This document shows positions 6,361 to 15,551 of a stretch of DNA of 35,734 nucleotides, in pieces. The DNA lies in contig JWZX01002930.1 in NCBI GenBank assembly GCA_001275005.1, forward strand, positions 1-35,734. Direction: 5' to 3'. How positions within the stretch are numbered: position 1 is the stretch's first letter; every line of letters starts with the position of its first letter. The notes under the pieces were generated by a model. It was not told the origin of the DNA, did no database searches, and saw nothing but the letters and a program-made list of their open reading frames with translations. Both the position numbers and the translations under genes were made by a program. This DNA comes from Chrysochromulina tobinii (Eukaryota > Haptophyta > Prymnesiales > Chrysochromulinaceae).

Positions 6361-8880
6361 ATGGCGCTGCGTCGCTCCCTCCCGGCCCCTCTTCACGGCG
6401 TCCCGCACGTCGAGGCTTCACTTCGCGCTGCCGTTGATGCGGGCTCGCTCGACGACGCGCTGAACCTCTTTGAACATCTTCTTCGCCGGTACCGCCGCAC
6501 ACCGCACCAGACAGTGTGCACGCGCCTGCTCGAGCTGTGTGTTGCTCGCGGCTCACCAAGAGTCGCGCTGCATGTGCTCGAGCACATGGCCGAGGCGCGC
6601 GGCCTCGAGGTGGATGACTACTGCCGCCTCGTGCGCCTCTTCATCCTCCGCCGCGTCAGCGCCGACGAGCTCGCCCGCTTCGAGGAGACGGCGCTCGACC
6701 TGCTGACCTTCTCGGACGACGGGCTGCACAACTACTTTGCGCACGTGGCATCGCTGCTCAACCTCGAGCTGCACGAGGTCGTCTGCCGGCCAGGCGGTTG
6801 CGCGGATGCGGCCGCAGCCGCGGCCGCGCTCATAGCGAGCGGCGGTGCGAGCACGAGCACCGGCGGCGGCGGCGGCGGCGTCAGCAGTGGCAGCAGCAGC
6901 GGCGGCGCCGGTAGTGGGCTCGAGGCGGGCCTAATCGGGCACAGGCGCATGCTCGACGCCACGGTGCGCCTCTGCCGGCGTGCAGGCGCGCTGACGCCGC
7001 TGGTGGCGCTGCTGCTTCACGGCATGGGCGGGCGTGAGGGCGTGCAAAGCGATGCGGAGCTGCGCGAGCTGGCGGGCGCGTCGTCGAATCTGGGTATGGC
7101 CGAGGCCCTCGAGGGCGCGCGCGCACGGCTCGCTGAGCTTGAGGCGAGTGCGGCGCTCAATGCGAGCCAGCGCGCCGCGGCCGAGGCTGGCCTCACCCGC
7201 CGACTCACCCTCGTCCAAGGCCCTCCGGGCACCGGAAAGACGCAGCTCGCGTCGCGCCTGATCGCGCTCTGGGTGAACGAGCTCGGCGTGCGGCCGGTGC
7301 TCGCGTGTGCCGACTCCAACGTCGCCGTCGACCACCTGGGCCTCGCCCTTGTCGGGCTCGGGCTACGCGTGGCACGAGCCGGCCGGCCGGAGGCGGTGTG
7401 CGACGCGCTCCACCCTTACCTTGTCGAGCGGCTCGGCTCTGGGGCAGGGGCGGGCGGCGGCGCGGGCGTGGCGGGCGGCGTGGCGGCCGTGCTCGCCGCC
7501 GTGGACGTCGTGCTGTGCACGTGCGTGGGTGCGGGCGCCGAGGGCTCGGTCGGCCGTCTCCAATATGCGGCCGTTCTCATCGATGAGACGGCGCAGGCGA
7601 CGGAGCCCTCGTGCCTCGTGCCGATCAGCCTCGGCTGCCGCCACCTCGTCCTTGTGGGAGATCAGCAGCAGCTGCGCCCAACGGTCGTCTCCGACGTCGC
7701 CGCGTCGCGCGGGCTGCAGATCTCGTTATTCGAGCGGATGCTCCGGGCCGGCGTGCCCGCCTACCTGCTCGATACGCAGCATCGGATGCACCCGTCGCTC
7801 GCCTCCTTCCCCTCGGACGCCTTCTACCGCGGGCGCGTCGTCTCGGGCGCGGGCATGGCGGCCGCACGCCCGCAGCTCCGCGGCTTCGCATGGCCGCGCC
7901 CCAACGTCCATGTGGCATTTGTGCCCTCGAGCGCGCCCGAAGAGGGCGAGGGCGGCGGCGGCGAGGGGTACGGCACATCCAAGGTCAACCGCGGCGAGGC
8001 CGGCACGGTGCTCGGCCTCGTGCGAACCTTCCTCCAAGTTGGCGAGCTCAGCGCCGCCCAAATCGGGGTGGTCACACCGTACGCGGCGCAGGTCCGCTTG
8101 CTCCGCGGGTTGCTTCGCGGGCTGCCGGAAGGGAGGCTCGTCGAGTGCCTCTCGGTGGACGGCTTCCAGGGGCGCGAGAAGGAGCTTATTCTCTTCTCGG
8201 CCGTGCGCTCGGGTGGGCGGGCGCTCGGATTCGTCGCCGACGCGCGCCGTCTGAATGTGATGCTCACGCGTGCGCGGCGGGGCCTTGTCGTCGTGGGCGA
8301 CCCGCACACGCTCGTGCACTCCTCGCACTGGGCGGATTGGCTCGAGTGGGTCGAGCGTACGGGCGCCGCGTGCGCGCCCAACGGCTGGAGGTGCCCACCG
8401 CGGCCGCGCGTCCGTCCACGTGATGATGATGATCACGCGGAGGTGGAGCTCGATGAGCTTGGGCGTGCCGTGCACGCGCGCCCGGCCGAGGCGGACGAGG
8501 CCCCGCCAGCCGACCCGACGGTACGATCGCGCGCCGCCGCACGCCGCGAGGAGCGCAAGCGACGCCGCCTCGCCGCCGCCGCCGCCGAGGACGAGGCTGC
8601 TGTCCGTGCCGCCGATGGGATGACGGCCGCGGCGGCCGCAGCGCTCTCGGGCCCGCCACTGCTGCCCAACTGGTATCGCGCGACCGATGCGGAGGGGCGC
8701 TCCTACTATCACAACGCCGCAACGCTCGAGACATGCTGGCAGGCGCCACTCCGTGCCGCCCGCTCGGTCGCCGACGTGGCCGCGGCCGAGGCGCAGCGCG
8801 CGGACGCGGCCATGAGTCGTCTGCACGAGGCGTGGGTTCGCGATGGCGAGCTGACCCCGCCGCCGCAGTGCGAAGCGTAG
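6361..8880 (+). CDS. UPF1-like SF1 helicase with PPR-like N-terminus and C-terminal WW domain
   Basis: An 839-residue protein. Residues about 15-100 look like two or three PPR/TPR-type helical repeats (for example AAVDAGSLDDALNLFEHLL). A low-complexity Ala/Gly/Ser linker follows (about 148-187). The helicase core has all the expected SF1B motifs: Walker A QGPPGTGKT 286-294, DEXX box IDETAQ 407-412 (D408, E409), motif III GDQQQLRP 433-440, motif IV QHRMHP 473-478, motif V GFQGRE 601-606 and motif VI LNVMLTRARRG 631-641. An acidic then basic Ala-rich linker leads to a WW domain at about 767-797 (W771, YYH 782-784, W793, P796), which would bind proline-rich partners. The ATPase motifs are intact, so unwinding or translocation on RNA or DNA is expected. 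The basic N-terminus (MALRRSLPAPL) might target an organelle. This is not a standard UPF1, which has a CH zinc domain instead. Confidence 0.88.
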   Translation: MALRRSLPAPLHGVPHVEASLRAAVDAGSLDDALNLFEHLLRRYRRTPHQTVCTRLLELCVARGSPRVALHVLEHMAEARGLEVDDYCRLVRLFILRRVSADELARFEETALDLLTFSDDGLHNYFAHVASLLNLELHEVVCRPGGCADAAAAAAALIASGGASTSTGGGGGGVSSGSSSGGAGSGLEAGLIGHRRMLDATVRLCRRAGALTPLVALLLHGMGGREGVQSDAELRELAGASSNLGMAEALEGARARLAELEASAALNASQRAAAEAGLTRRLTLVQGPPGTGKTQLASRLIALWVNELGVRPVLACADSNVAVDHLGLALVGLGLRVARAGRPEAVCDALHPYLVERLGSGAGAGGGAGVAGGVAAVLAAVDVVLCTCVGAGAEGSVGRLQYAAVLIDETAQATEPSCLVPISLGCRHLVLVGDQQQLRPTVVSDVAASRGLQISLFERMLRAGVPAYLLDTQHRMHPSLASFPSDAFYRGRVVSGAGMAAARPQLRGFAWPRPNVHVAFVPSSAPEEGEGGGGEGYGTSKVNRGEAGTVLGLVRTFLQVGELSAAQIGVVTPYAAQVRLLRGLLRGLPEGRLVECLSVDGFQGREKELILFSAVRSGGRALGFVADARRLNVMLTRARRGLVVVGDPHTLVHSSHWADWLEWVERTGAACAPNGWRCPPRPRVRPRDDDDHAEVELDELGRAVHARPAEADEAPPADPTVRSRAAARREERKRRRLAAAAAEDEAAVRAADGMTAAAAAALSGPPLLPNWYRATDAEGRSYYHNAATLETCWQAPLRAARSVADVAAAEAQRADAAMSRLHEAWVRDGELTPPPQCEA

Positions 8881-9377
8881 GGCTATTAGCGCGCACGGGG
8901 TGCCCGCGCCTCTTTGTCGGTCTCGACCGACCTCGCCGGGCGAGGTGTAACGCGAAAACGCGAGTCCGGGCGAGGACATTTTTTGAGTTCTGCTTGTAAG
9001 GTCTGGTGTACGGCCATTACTAGCGACGACAGGAATCGAATCAGAGGTCTTCGGCCAGGACCCAGCTGCCAGGACCCATAAGCCCACCTCGTCAGACAGA
9101 CGCGCTCAAACTTGACAGGTGGTGGAGTGAGCGTGGGGGGACCGCGAAGGAACTGAACTGAACTGAAACTTGACAGGAATGATAAGACTCACACTGCCGG
9201 AGTCGGCGAGGGTGCAGTAGCACGGTTGTCGCGTTTTTCGTGTTGACGTTCACGCGCCAATGTCTACAACAAACGCCGGAACACGACAGGTCTAGGTGCG
9301 TTACGAAGTTTGCAACCGTTTTCGCAAAATATCGACGAAACTGCGGAATCTCGTCTAGAAGACGCAGCTCATCTCAG
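8881..9377. other. Intergenic, short repeats only
   Basis: About 500 bases between the helicase stop and the RING-CH start. It holds a short GAACT-type repeat near 9150-9166, two copies of AAACTTGACAGG (near 9107 and 9167) and two copies of CCAGGACCC near 9055-9077. A degenerate tRNA-like B-box on the minus strand near 9031 was considered and rejected. The frame of the next gene is open upstream to 9240 but has no ATG there. Confidence 0.5.
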
Positions 9378-12300
9378 ATGGCCGGCGTCCGGCGCGCGCG
9401 CGCCGCGCTACGCCACTCGCTGCGTCCATCGTTCTACGACGATCACGAGGACGTTCTCGCGCCATCGATCGGCCGCGCGTGCATGCACCTCTGTGCTGTC
9501 TGCGCAGTGCTGTCGCTGCCGGCGACGCTCAGCCTGCTGGTGCGCCTCGGACCGGCGATCGCGGCTCTGCGAGCTTCGTCGCTCCTGGACGACGCGGTGC
9601 GCCTCTTCCCCGACGGGGTCGAGATAGTCGTTAATGGCAGCACGCTCCACCTTAGGCCAAAGCCGAATGTCGGGCCGCTCGGAGGAGCGCCAACGGCACC
9701 GGAGGCAGAGTCCGGGACCAGGTACGTATGCTGGGAGGAGGATGCGAGCAGCTGGTGCGCGACCGCGCCGCAGCTCGAGCCGATACGCCTGACGCTACCC
9801 ATGCTACTCCACGACGTGAGCTTTTCCGACCTGCCCTCACCGCTGCACCTGCCGCCGGCGCGGCTGGCGGCGCTCGCGACGCAGGGCGTGGAGGCGCTCA
9901 CGTCGGAGGATGCCTTCTTCGAGGGCTTCCCGCCGCTGGTCGAGTTCGAGGTGGGCGAGCGCGTACAGGTGCAGCACGGGTACGCGGCCCTCATCTGGGC
10001 GGGTGGCTGGGTCGCCGGCACGATCGTCGCCACCCACCCAGCGCGCGACGTTCGCCGGTACGGGTACACTGTGGAGCTCGCTGATGGCACGCACGTGCGC
10101 AAGCGCTCAGACCACCTGCGCCGGCCGCCGAGCCTCGTGCTCGCGCACGACGACAGCTTCAGCGCGCCGCTGCCCGCGACGCAGAGCGAGCGCCCCTCGG
10201 CGGCGCTGCGCTCGGAGCTGCTCGCTCTGCGCACGGACATGGTACTCACGCCGCGCCAGATCCACGTGCTCCATGGATACTCATTTGCTTTTGGGCAGTA
10301 CTGGCAATACAAGTCATCCCGCGCGCGCACCTCCCGCCTGACCACGCTCCACTCGGTCTCGGTGACCACGGCCACCGCGTACCCACCCTTTGCGCTCGCC
10401 GCGGCCGCGCTGTGCGACGCCCCAGACGAGGGCGTCCTCGTGTGCTCGCGTGTGACGGCGGCCGCGCGGGTGGCGCCTTGGCGCAAGCTTTGGTGGGTAC
10501 CGCTCTGCAGCGGCCCCGCCGGGCTGCACGTGCTCCTCGTCTCGGTGGCCGCCCTCTCCCTCGGAGCGCTCAAGAGCATCATGCTCACAGTCCCTCCGAT
10601 CGGGCTCATCCACCTGCCTCTCGCGTACATGGGCGCCAACCTGTTGCGGCACGTGGACACCCCTCTCACGCCCGTGCGCACGATCGCGGTGCTCGGCGCG
10701 CTCTCGGCGACGCCCTTTCTGCTCCTCGACGAGGCGCTCGAGCTAGGGCTTGCCGCTCTCGAGGCGGTGCGCGCCGTCCGGGACGGCGGGCGGCCCTTGG
10801 AGGCGGACGAGGAGGCGGACGAGGGCGCCGACGTCAACGAGGACGCGAGCGAAGACGCGGAGCGGCCGGAGCGAGCTGCCGCGCGCGAGAAGGAAGAGGA
10901 GGAGGCCGACGGTGCGGACGACGAGGAGGACGAGGAGGCGGACGACGCCCTCGCCTCCGACGGCGGCGGCGACGATCGCGTCGTTGGTCAGCTGCGGGCC
11001 TTCCTCGCCGCCATCCGCCCCGCTGGTGCTCCAGCTTCGCGGGTAGCCGAGGAGGTAGCCGAGGGGGCGGCGGCGGCCGAGGGGGCGGTGGTTGAGGAGG
11101 TGCGCTACGCGACCATCTCTCTGCCGGTGCGGGGCGGGCAGAGCTTCGAGCATCGCGTCGATGGGCAGCGCCTCACCTTCACCGCACCGGCGGGCGCCCT
11201 CGCTGGGAGCGAAGCCGAGTTCGCCTTCATCGGTCAGCGGCTCGGTGGAGCCGACGGCGGGCTATCGATCCCCACTCGCTACGTCGACCTTCCCATGCCC
11301 GTGGGCGGCGGCACCTCATTCGCGTGGATCATCGACGGAGTCGAGCATGAATTCATAGCACCGATGGGCACGCGGCGCGGCGAGACGCATCGATTCACTT
11401 TCCCGCGGCTGGCGAGCGAGCTCGAGCTGGCTACGAGCAAAATGCTTGTGGCCGAGGCCCACGCCCTCGAGGCCGCGGCCAAGGCCGAGGCGGCGGCCAA
11501 GGCGCACGCGGCGGCACAAGCGCTTGCGGAGGCCGACGAGCAAGCGCTCGTGGAGGCCGACGACGCCGACGAGAGCCGACAGGCCGCGGCGGAGGCGGCG
11601 GCAGAGGCAGAGGCGATCGAGCTGATCGTGTTGAAGGAGAGCGCCGGCGTGCGCCTCGGCATCACCCTCTTCCGAAACGACCCGTACGCCGCTGCCGAGC
11701 CAGACGGCGCCGCCGAGGGTGGCGCCCGCGACGGCGACGCCTCGGCGGCGGCGGTGGTGAGTTCGGTGGAGGAGGATGGGTTGGCTGCACGCTCGGGCAC
11801 GTGGGAGCGTGGCATGCAGCTGCTCGCAGTGCAAGGGGTACCCGTCACCTCGGCCTTGCATGCGGTCCAGCTGCTACGTCTCGCCGAGGGGACCGTGCGC
11901 GTGCATGCACTGCCCAAGCGGCCTGACTTTGAGCGGCGGCGGTTCGCGTTTGAGCTGCTCGAGGCAAATCGCGAGGCAGACCAAGCGGAACAGGAGGCGG
12001 CAAAGGCGCGCTCGAGGCTCGAGACGGCGCGACGAGCACATGCGGCGGCCAAGGCGGCCGAAGCGGGCTTGCCAGCAGGCGTCACGTTACTCGATGCGTC
12101 AGAGGAGGAGGTGGCGGCGGCGACGCACATGGTCTTCGAGAGTGGCGTACGGAAGCGGCTGCGTCGCCTCTTGCGCGTGCTGAGCAAGGGGGACGCGGGT
12201 GCGACAGGGCCTCCTGGTAAGCGCTTGTCACGCCCGCGACGGCTCCTCGTGCAGCTGAGCGCACTCGATCAGCTGCTCGAGGACTGGCGTGCACTTGCCC

Positions 12301-13862
12301 AGGAGCATCCCTCGGTGCTCATGGCCGTGGAGGCGAAGGCGGCGAGCATGCGGGACGCTTTCGCTGACGCCGCCATGGCTGAGGCCATGGCCGAGGCCTC
12401 CGCCATGATTGCCGAGGCCGAGGCCGCCGCCGAGGCGAAGGCGCACACGAAGGGGCGCGCCCGCGTGACGCTCATCGCTGCCGCCGCGGCCGCAGCACAG
12501 GCCGAGCCATCTCCCGAGGCGGGGATGGCGGCGTCGACCTCCGACGCACCTGTACCGCCCGTATCCACGCCGTCGAGGCTGTGGACGGCCGTGTCCCCCG
12601 CGCTTGAGGCGGCCCTAGTGGCGGTGGCGCGCGAGGCGGAGAGCGCGGCGCGCTGGCTACAGGACGCGACGCGCTGGCGGCTCGGGCTGCATGTCGCCTT
12701 TGTGTGCTATCTCGCGGCGCGCCTCCGCGGGCGCGAGAGGGAAGGGGAGCGGCTCGCGCAGGCCGCCACCCGACGCCATGCCGTACGTGAGGCAGCTCGG
12801 CAGGAGCCGGCGCCACCCGCCGAGCCGGCGGCAGGCGCTCGAGGTGCCGATGGACACAGCGCGGCGGCTGGAGAGGCGTGCGACGTGTGCGAACCGACAG
12901 AGGAGGAGGAGCCCATCTGTCGCATTTGCTTCGGTGGTCGCGAGGCGGGTCTGCTCGTGTCGCCCTGCCTGTGCTCCGGTAGCATGCGCTTCGTGCACCT
13001 CGACTGCCTCACTCACTGGCGCCAGGTCTCCGTCAACCCTCTCTCGCATGTGCAGTGCGACTCATGCCATTACAGATACTCGTTCCGTCGCGCGCTCTAT
13101 GCGACGGTGCTGCGCTCCGCCCTCGTCCTCCACCTGCTCACCTTCGTCGTACTCGGCGCGCTCTTGCTGCTCGGCTCAGCGCTCGTACAGTATGTCGACC
13201 GCACGTGGTTCGGGGCGTCGCTGCCCGACATGCTCCCCCTCGGCCCCGAGAGCTTCGGAATGCTCGTCGGTCCCTCGTCCTCGCTACTCACCCCCGCGAG
13301 CTGGCTCGGTGTCGACGCGAGCTACGTCCTTGCCTCGCTCACGCTCGTCGGAGTCTCCGGCTTCCTCTCCCTCGGCATCCTCGGCCCTATGCTCTGGCCT
13401 GGCCGCGCCCAACACGAGTCCCTCCTCGTCCTCGTGGTGCTCGTCGGCCTGTTGCGTACCTTCTCTTTCATTTACCGAGCTGTCAAGAGCCGATCCGCCC
13501 ACCTCCTGCAACAAGCAGAGAAGCTCGTCATCGATGTAGGCGCTTCACCGCCCCCGCCGCCACACCCGCCGCCGCAACCCCAGCCGCCGCAACCCCAGCC
13601 GCCGCCGCAACCCCAGCCGCCGCCGCAACCGCAACCGGCGGAGCCGCTGCCGCCAGGCTGGCATCGTGCGACAGAGCCAGCTGCCCAGGCGGCAGCCGAG
13701 GCGGCGGTCGAAGAGGCGGTCGAGGCGGCGGTCGAGGCTGTCTCCGAGGCCGAGACCGATGCCACGGTTGAGACGGCTTGTGGACCGTCAGTGGGGCTGC
13801 GTTTGCGCTCGCGGCCTGCCCCCGACGAAGAGGCGTTGGAGGCGTGGCCTCTAGTGGACTGA
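9378..13862 (+). CDS. Large multi-domain membrane E3 ubiquitin ligase with RING-CH finger
   Basis: A 1494-residue protein from the first in-frame ATG. The diagnostic part is a C4HC3 RING-CH finger as in MARCH/Doa10 ligases: C1181, C1184, C1197, C1199, H1207, C1210, C1227, C1230. Three hydrophobic segments follow at about 1249-1273, 1314-1340 and 1348-1370. N-terminal to the finger, in order: a membrane segment (about 35-58), a Tudor/SH3-like stretch (about 189-251, GERVQVQHG to ELADGTHVRKRSDHL), two or three membrane segments (about 384-458), a strongly acidic linker (475-535), two copies of a beta-type repeat (577-615 and 635-677, cores LPVRGGQSF and LPMPVGGGTSF), an Ala-rich helix, a PDZ-like region (about 749-847), and a second Ala-rich helix. 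The C-terminus is Pro/Gln-rich and ends in LPPGWHRATEP, resembling the start of a WW domain. It probably ubiquitinates membrane-associated substrates; which membrane is unknown. Confidence 0.87.
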   Translation: MAGVRRARAALRHSLRPSFYDDHEDVLAPSIGRACMHLCAVCAVLSLPATLSLLVRLGPAIAALRASSLLDDAVRLFPDGVEIVVNGSTLHLRPKPNVGPLGGAPTAPEAESGTRYVCWEEDASSWCATAPQLEPIRLTLPMLLHDVSFSDLPSPLHLPPARLAALATQGVEALTSEDAFFEGFPPLVEFEVGERVQVQHGYAALIWAGGWVAGTIVATHPARDVRRYGYTVELADGTHVRKRSDHLRRPPSLVLAHDDSFSAPLPATQSERPSAALRSELLALRTDMVLTPRQIHVLHGYSFAFGQYWQYKSSRARTSRLTTLHSVSVTTATAYPPFALAAAALCDAPDEGVLVCSRVTAAARVAPWRKLWWVPLCSGPAGLHVLLVSVAALSLGALKSIMLTVPPIGLIHLPLAYMGANLLRHVDTPLTPVRTIAVLGALSATPFLLLDEALELGLAALEAVRAVRDGGRPLEADEEADEGADVNEDASEDAERPERAAAREKEEEEADGADDEEDEEADDALASDGGGDDRVVGQLRAFLAAIRPAGAPASRVAEEVAEGAAAAEGAVVEEVRYATISLPVRGGQSFEHRVDGQRLTFTAPAGALAGSEAEFAFIGQRLGGADGGLSIPTRYVDLPMPVGGGTSFAWIIDGVEHEFIAPMGTRRGETHRFTFPRLASELELATSKMLVAEAHALEAAAKAEAAAKAHAAAQALAEADEQALVEADDADESRQAAAEAAAEAEAIELIVLKESAGVRLGITLFRNDPYAAAEPDGAAEGGARDGDASAAAVVSSVEEDGLAARSGTWERGMQLLAVQGVPVTSALHAVQLLRLAEGTVRVHALPKRPDFERRRFAFELLEANREADQAEQEAAKARSRLETARRAHAAAKAAEAGLPAGVTLLDASEEEVAAATHMVFESGVRKRLRRLLRVLSKGDAGATGPPGKRLSRPRRLLVQLSALDQLLEDWRALAQEHPSVLMAVEAKAASMRDAFADAAMAEAMAEASAMIAEAEAAAEAKAHTKGRARVTLIAAAAAAAQAEPSPEAGMAASTSDAPVPPVSTPSRLWTAVSPALEAALVAVAREAESAARWLQDATRWRLGLHVAFVCYLAARLRGREREGERLAQAATRRHAVREAARQEPAPPAEPAAGARGADGHSAAAGEACDVCEPTEEEEPICRICFGGREAGLLVSPCLCSGSMRFVHLDCLTHWRQVSVNPLSHVQCDSCHYRYSFRRALYATVLRSALVLHLLTFVVLGALLLLGSALVQYVDRTWFGASLPDMLPLGPESFGMLVGPSSSLLTPASWLGVDASYVLASLTLVGVSGFLSLGILGPMLWPGRAQHESLLVLVVLVGLLRTFSFIYRAVKSRSAHLLQQAEKLVIDVGASPPPPPHPPPQPQPPQPQPPPQPQPPPQPQPAEPLPPGWHRATEPAAQAAAEAAVEEAVEAAVEAVSEAETDATVETACGPSVGLRLRSRPAPDEEALEAWPLVD

Positions 13863-14394
13863 TGCGTGCCCCGTACGCGAGGATGGCTTTACCTCGTCTA
13901 CGGTCTCGTCAACGGTAGTAAAAAGTCGCGTGGAATGCGACGCGCGGATGCGGGGGGCAAGTGCGACGGTGAGCGCGCGGTGAAGATGATCCGAATGTAG
14001 ACCTCGGACAGCGAGGATAACAGTATAGTAGCCCCTACGGTCCACGTCCAGGCGCGTGTAACGCGGGCACTTGGATTGCGGCGTATTGGTACATTTACGA
14101 TTTAGCGCTTACGCCAAGTGGAGAGGGCGCGGCGCGCCTGCATGCGCGCCTGACGGGCCGCACTCTAAGGGTCCCTTATTCGGTCACGATGCTCGATGGG
14201 TTAGGGGGCGGGACGACGGGACGCGGATTCCAATCAAAGTTAAGGTCTTAACGCGGTTATGAGAGGGAAGAGGGAGGCGAGAAACGATGACCCAGGTTCG
14301 GGTAACGGTAAGCCCAAACGCCGAGGACGTTTCATCAGGGATCAGGACGTGACGAATCGCCTCTCTCGAATTCTGCACAATCCTTCGCCTTTCG
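13863..14394. other. Intergenic, nothing recognised
   Basis: About 530 bases between the RING-CH stop and the next ATG. Base composition is more balanced than in the genes. There is a short palindromic element near 14130-14152 (GGCGCGCCTGCATGCGCGCC). No repeat array, RNA gene or good ORF is seen. Confidence 0.5.
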
Positions 14395-15108
14395 ATGGAG
14401 TCCTTTCAGCGTCCCTCGCCTCCGTCAATCAATCTCAACGATTCCGACGCGTCGGACGACGAGGCACCAATGGGCGGCATGCACTCGACATCGAGGGGCG
14501 TGCACAATCTCGCCATGACTGGTGACATGCCCATCGCCCAGTACTCGATGGACGAGCTCCTCGACCTCCTCGACAACGCCCTCGACAGCGATGCGACGGC
14601 TGCAGACGCGGCTCGCCTAGCCGTCCTAATCGCCCAGCGTACAGGCACACGGAGCATCAGGCCGTCCGCGCTCGCCGCCGTGACGGCGGCATGCCGCTAC
14701 CTCCGCAGACCGCACGCCCACGCATCGCCCGCGCACGCCGCCATCGCCTGCGGCTGCAAAGTTCGCACCTGCGAGCAATGGGTCGATAAGATCGAAGCAT
14801 GCTTGCTCGCCGAGGCAAGCTCGGCAGCGGCGTCGGCAGCCACGTCAGCACAAGGGAGCTCTAGCGGCCAGGCGACTGAGCCCCCCGCGGCATGCTCGCC
14901 CGAGGAAGTCGCCGCCGTCGACAGCCTGGTCTTGCTCAGTGACGGACACCACCAAACGGGCCCGCCTGGCGACGCCCCGCCGCCGACCCTCCCCCCGTCC
15001 CCGCCCACCTCAGAGATTGGCGGATTCGACAGGGATTCGAACCGGAATCCGGATCTGGACGTGATGCGGTCGACCGCGTGGCGTGGTGAGCATCGTCCGG
15101 TGCGCTAG
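14395..15108 (+). CDS. Hypothetical protein, acidic N-terminus
   Basis: A 237-residue frame from a genuine ATG, not recognised. The first 30 residues are acidic and Ser-rich (NLNDSDASDDEAP). Residues 50-145 look like a folded helical region (YSMDELLDLLDNALDSD, then ADAARLAVLIAQRTG, then ALAAVTAACRYLRR), with several cysteines (CGCKVRTCEQW). A Ser/Ala-rich then Pro-rich tail follows. The last 40 residues, beyond about 15000, look like read-through of noncoding DNA, so the true stop or a splice site may lie earlier. No membrane segment or enzyme motif. Confidence 0.5.
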   Translation: MESFQRPSPPSINLNDSDASDDEAPMGGMHSTSRGVHNLAMTGDMPIAQYSMDELLDLLDNALDSDATAADAARLAVLIAQRTGTRSIRPSALAAVTAACRYLRRPHAHASPAHAAIACGCKVRTCEQWVDKIEACLLAEASSAAASAATSAQGSSSGQATEPPAACSPEEVAAVDSLVLLSDGHHQTGPPGDAPPPTLPPSPPTSEIGGFDRDSNRNPDLDVMRSTAWRGEHRPVR

Positions 15109-15551
15109 CGGAGGGGTGACCGGTGTTGAATACCATACACTCTACGGGGTAGACCGTACCCGACTCACTACACGGATCCCTATTACCGTATTAGGAAAGG
15201 ACTCCCAGTATGGAAGGATCGTGTGTGGAATGTGCTGTCAGATGAGTGGCCCGGAGCGGTCCTCACGGCGGAGTGATTCTAGCAGCCTAGGCTAAATTCA
15301 AACCGGATACTCGATTCGTTAGAAAATCAGCGCAAGCAATCTAGAATCTTCCGTTCCGCTCACGCCTCACCCGGCGGTGCCCTAATTTCAAACTTAAGTT
15401 TCAAACAATTGGTTTCAAACTAACGTGAGGGGAAGAATGACAGAATGAGTTCATGCTAACGAACGTAGTACGACCCGAAGCCCAATGCACCGGCTGCCGT
15501 TCCGTACGTTAATCTGTACTTATCCAGGACCGCGTCGTCTCCACAGCCGCT
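15109..15551. other. Intergenic, AT-richer
   Basis: About 440 bases between the convergent ends of the hypothetical gene and the IFT54/NFKBIL1 fusion. The part at 15290-15430 is clearly AT-richer, with a TTTCAAAC-type motif repeated (near 15389, 15399 and 15412). This is where 3' UTRs of the two convergent genes would lie. No ORF or RNA gene recognised. Confidence 0.5.

Noticed and set aside
7034-8423. Overlapping plus-strand frames inside the helicase (for example 7307-8254 and 7611-8423)
   Set aside because: Shadow frames: Arg/Ser/Ala-rich, no motifs, fully inside a gene with all helicase motifs.
7726-9087. A 453-residue minus-strand frame opposite the helicase
   Set aside because: It mirrors the helicase coding sequence, has no recognisable motif, and long antisense frames arise for free from GC-rich third positions.
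9020-9100. Second tRNA-like sequence on the minus strand (GATTCGATTCC, with GACGA/TCGTC ends)
   Set aside because: A partial acceptor stem pairs, but the T-stem and anticodon stem do not. It shares CCTGTCG after box B with the 15-kb locus, which is too little to call a SINE family.
9443-10837. A 464-residue minus-strand frame opposite the RING-CH gene
   Set aside because: It is Ser/Arg/Ala-rich without domains; the plus-strand frame has membrane segments and a complete RING-CH finger.
15025-15100. tRNA gene on the minus strand (GGTTCGAATCC box B)
   Set aside because: The T-stem pairs at only two or three of five positions, no acceptor partner for TCGAATC is found at the right distance, and no anticodon stem forms. 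At most a degenerate tRNA-derived fragment.
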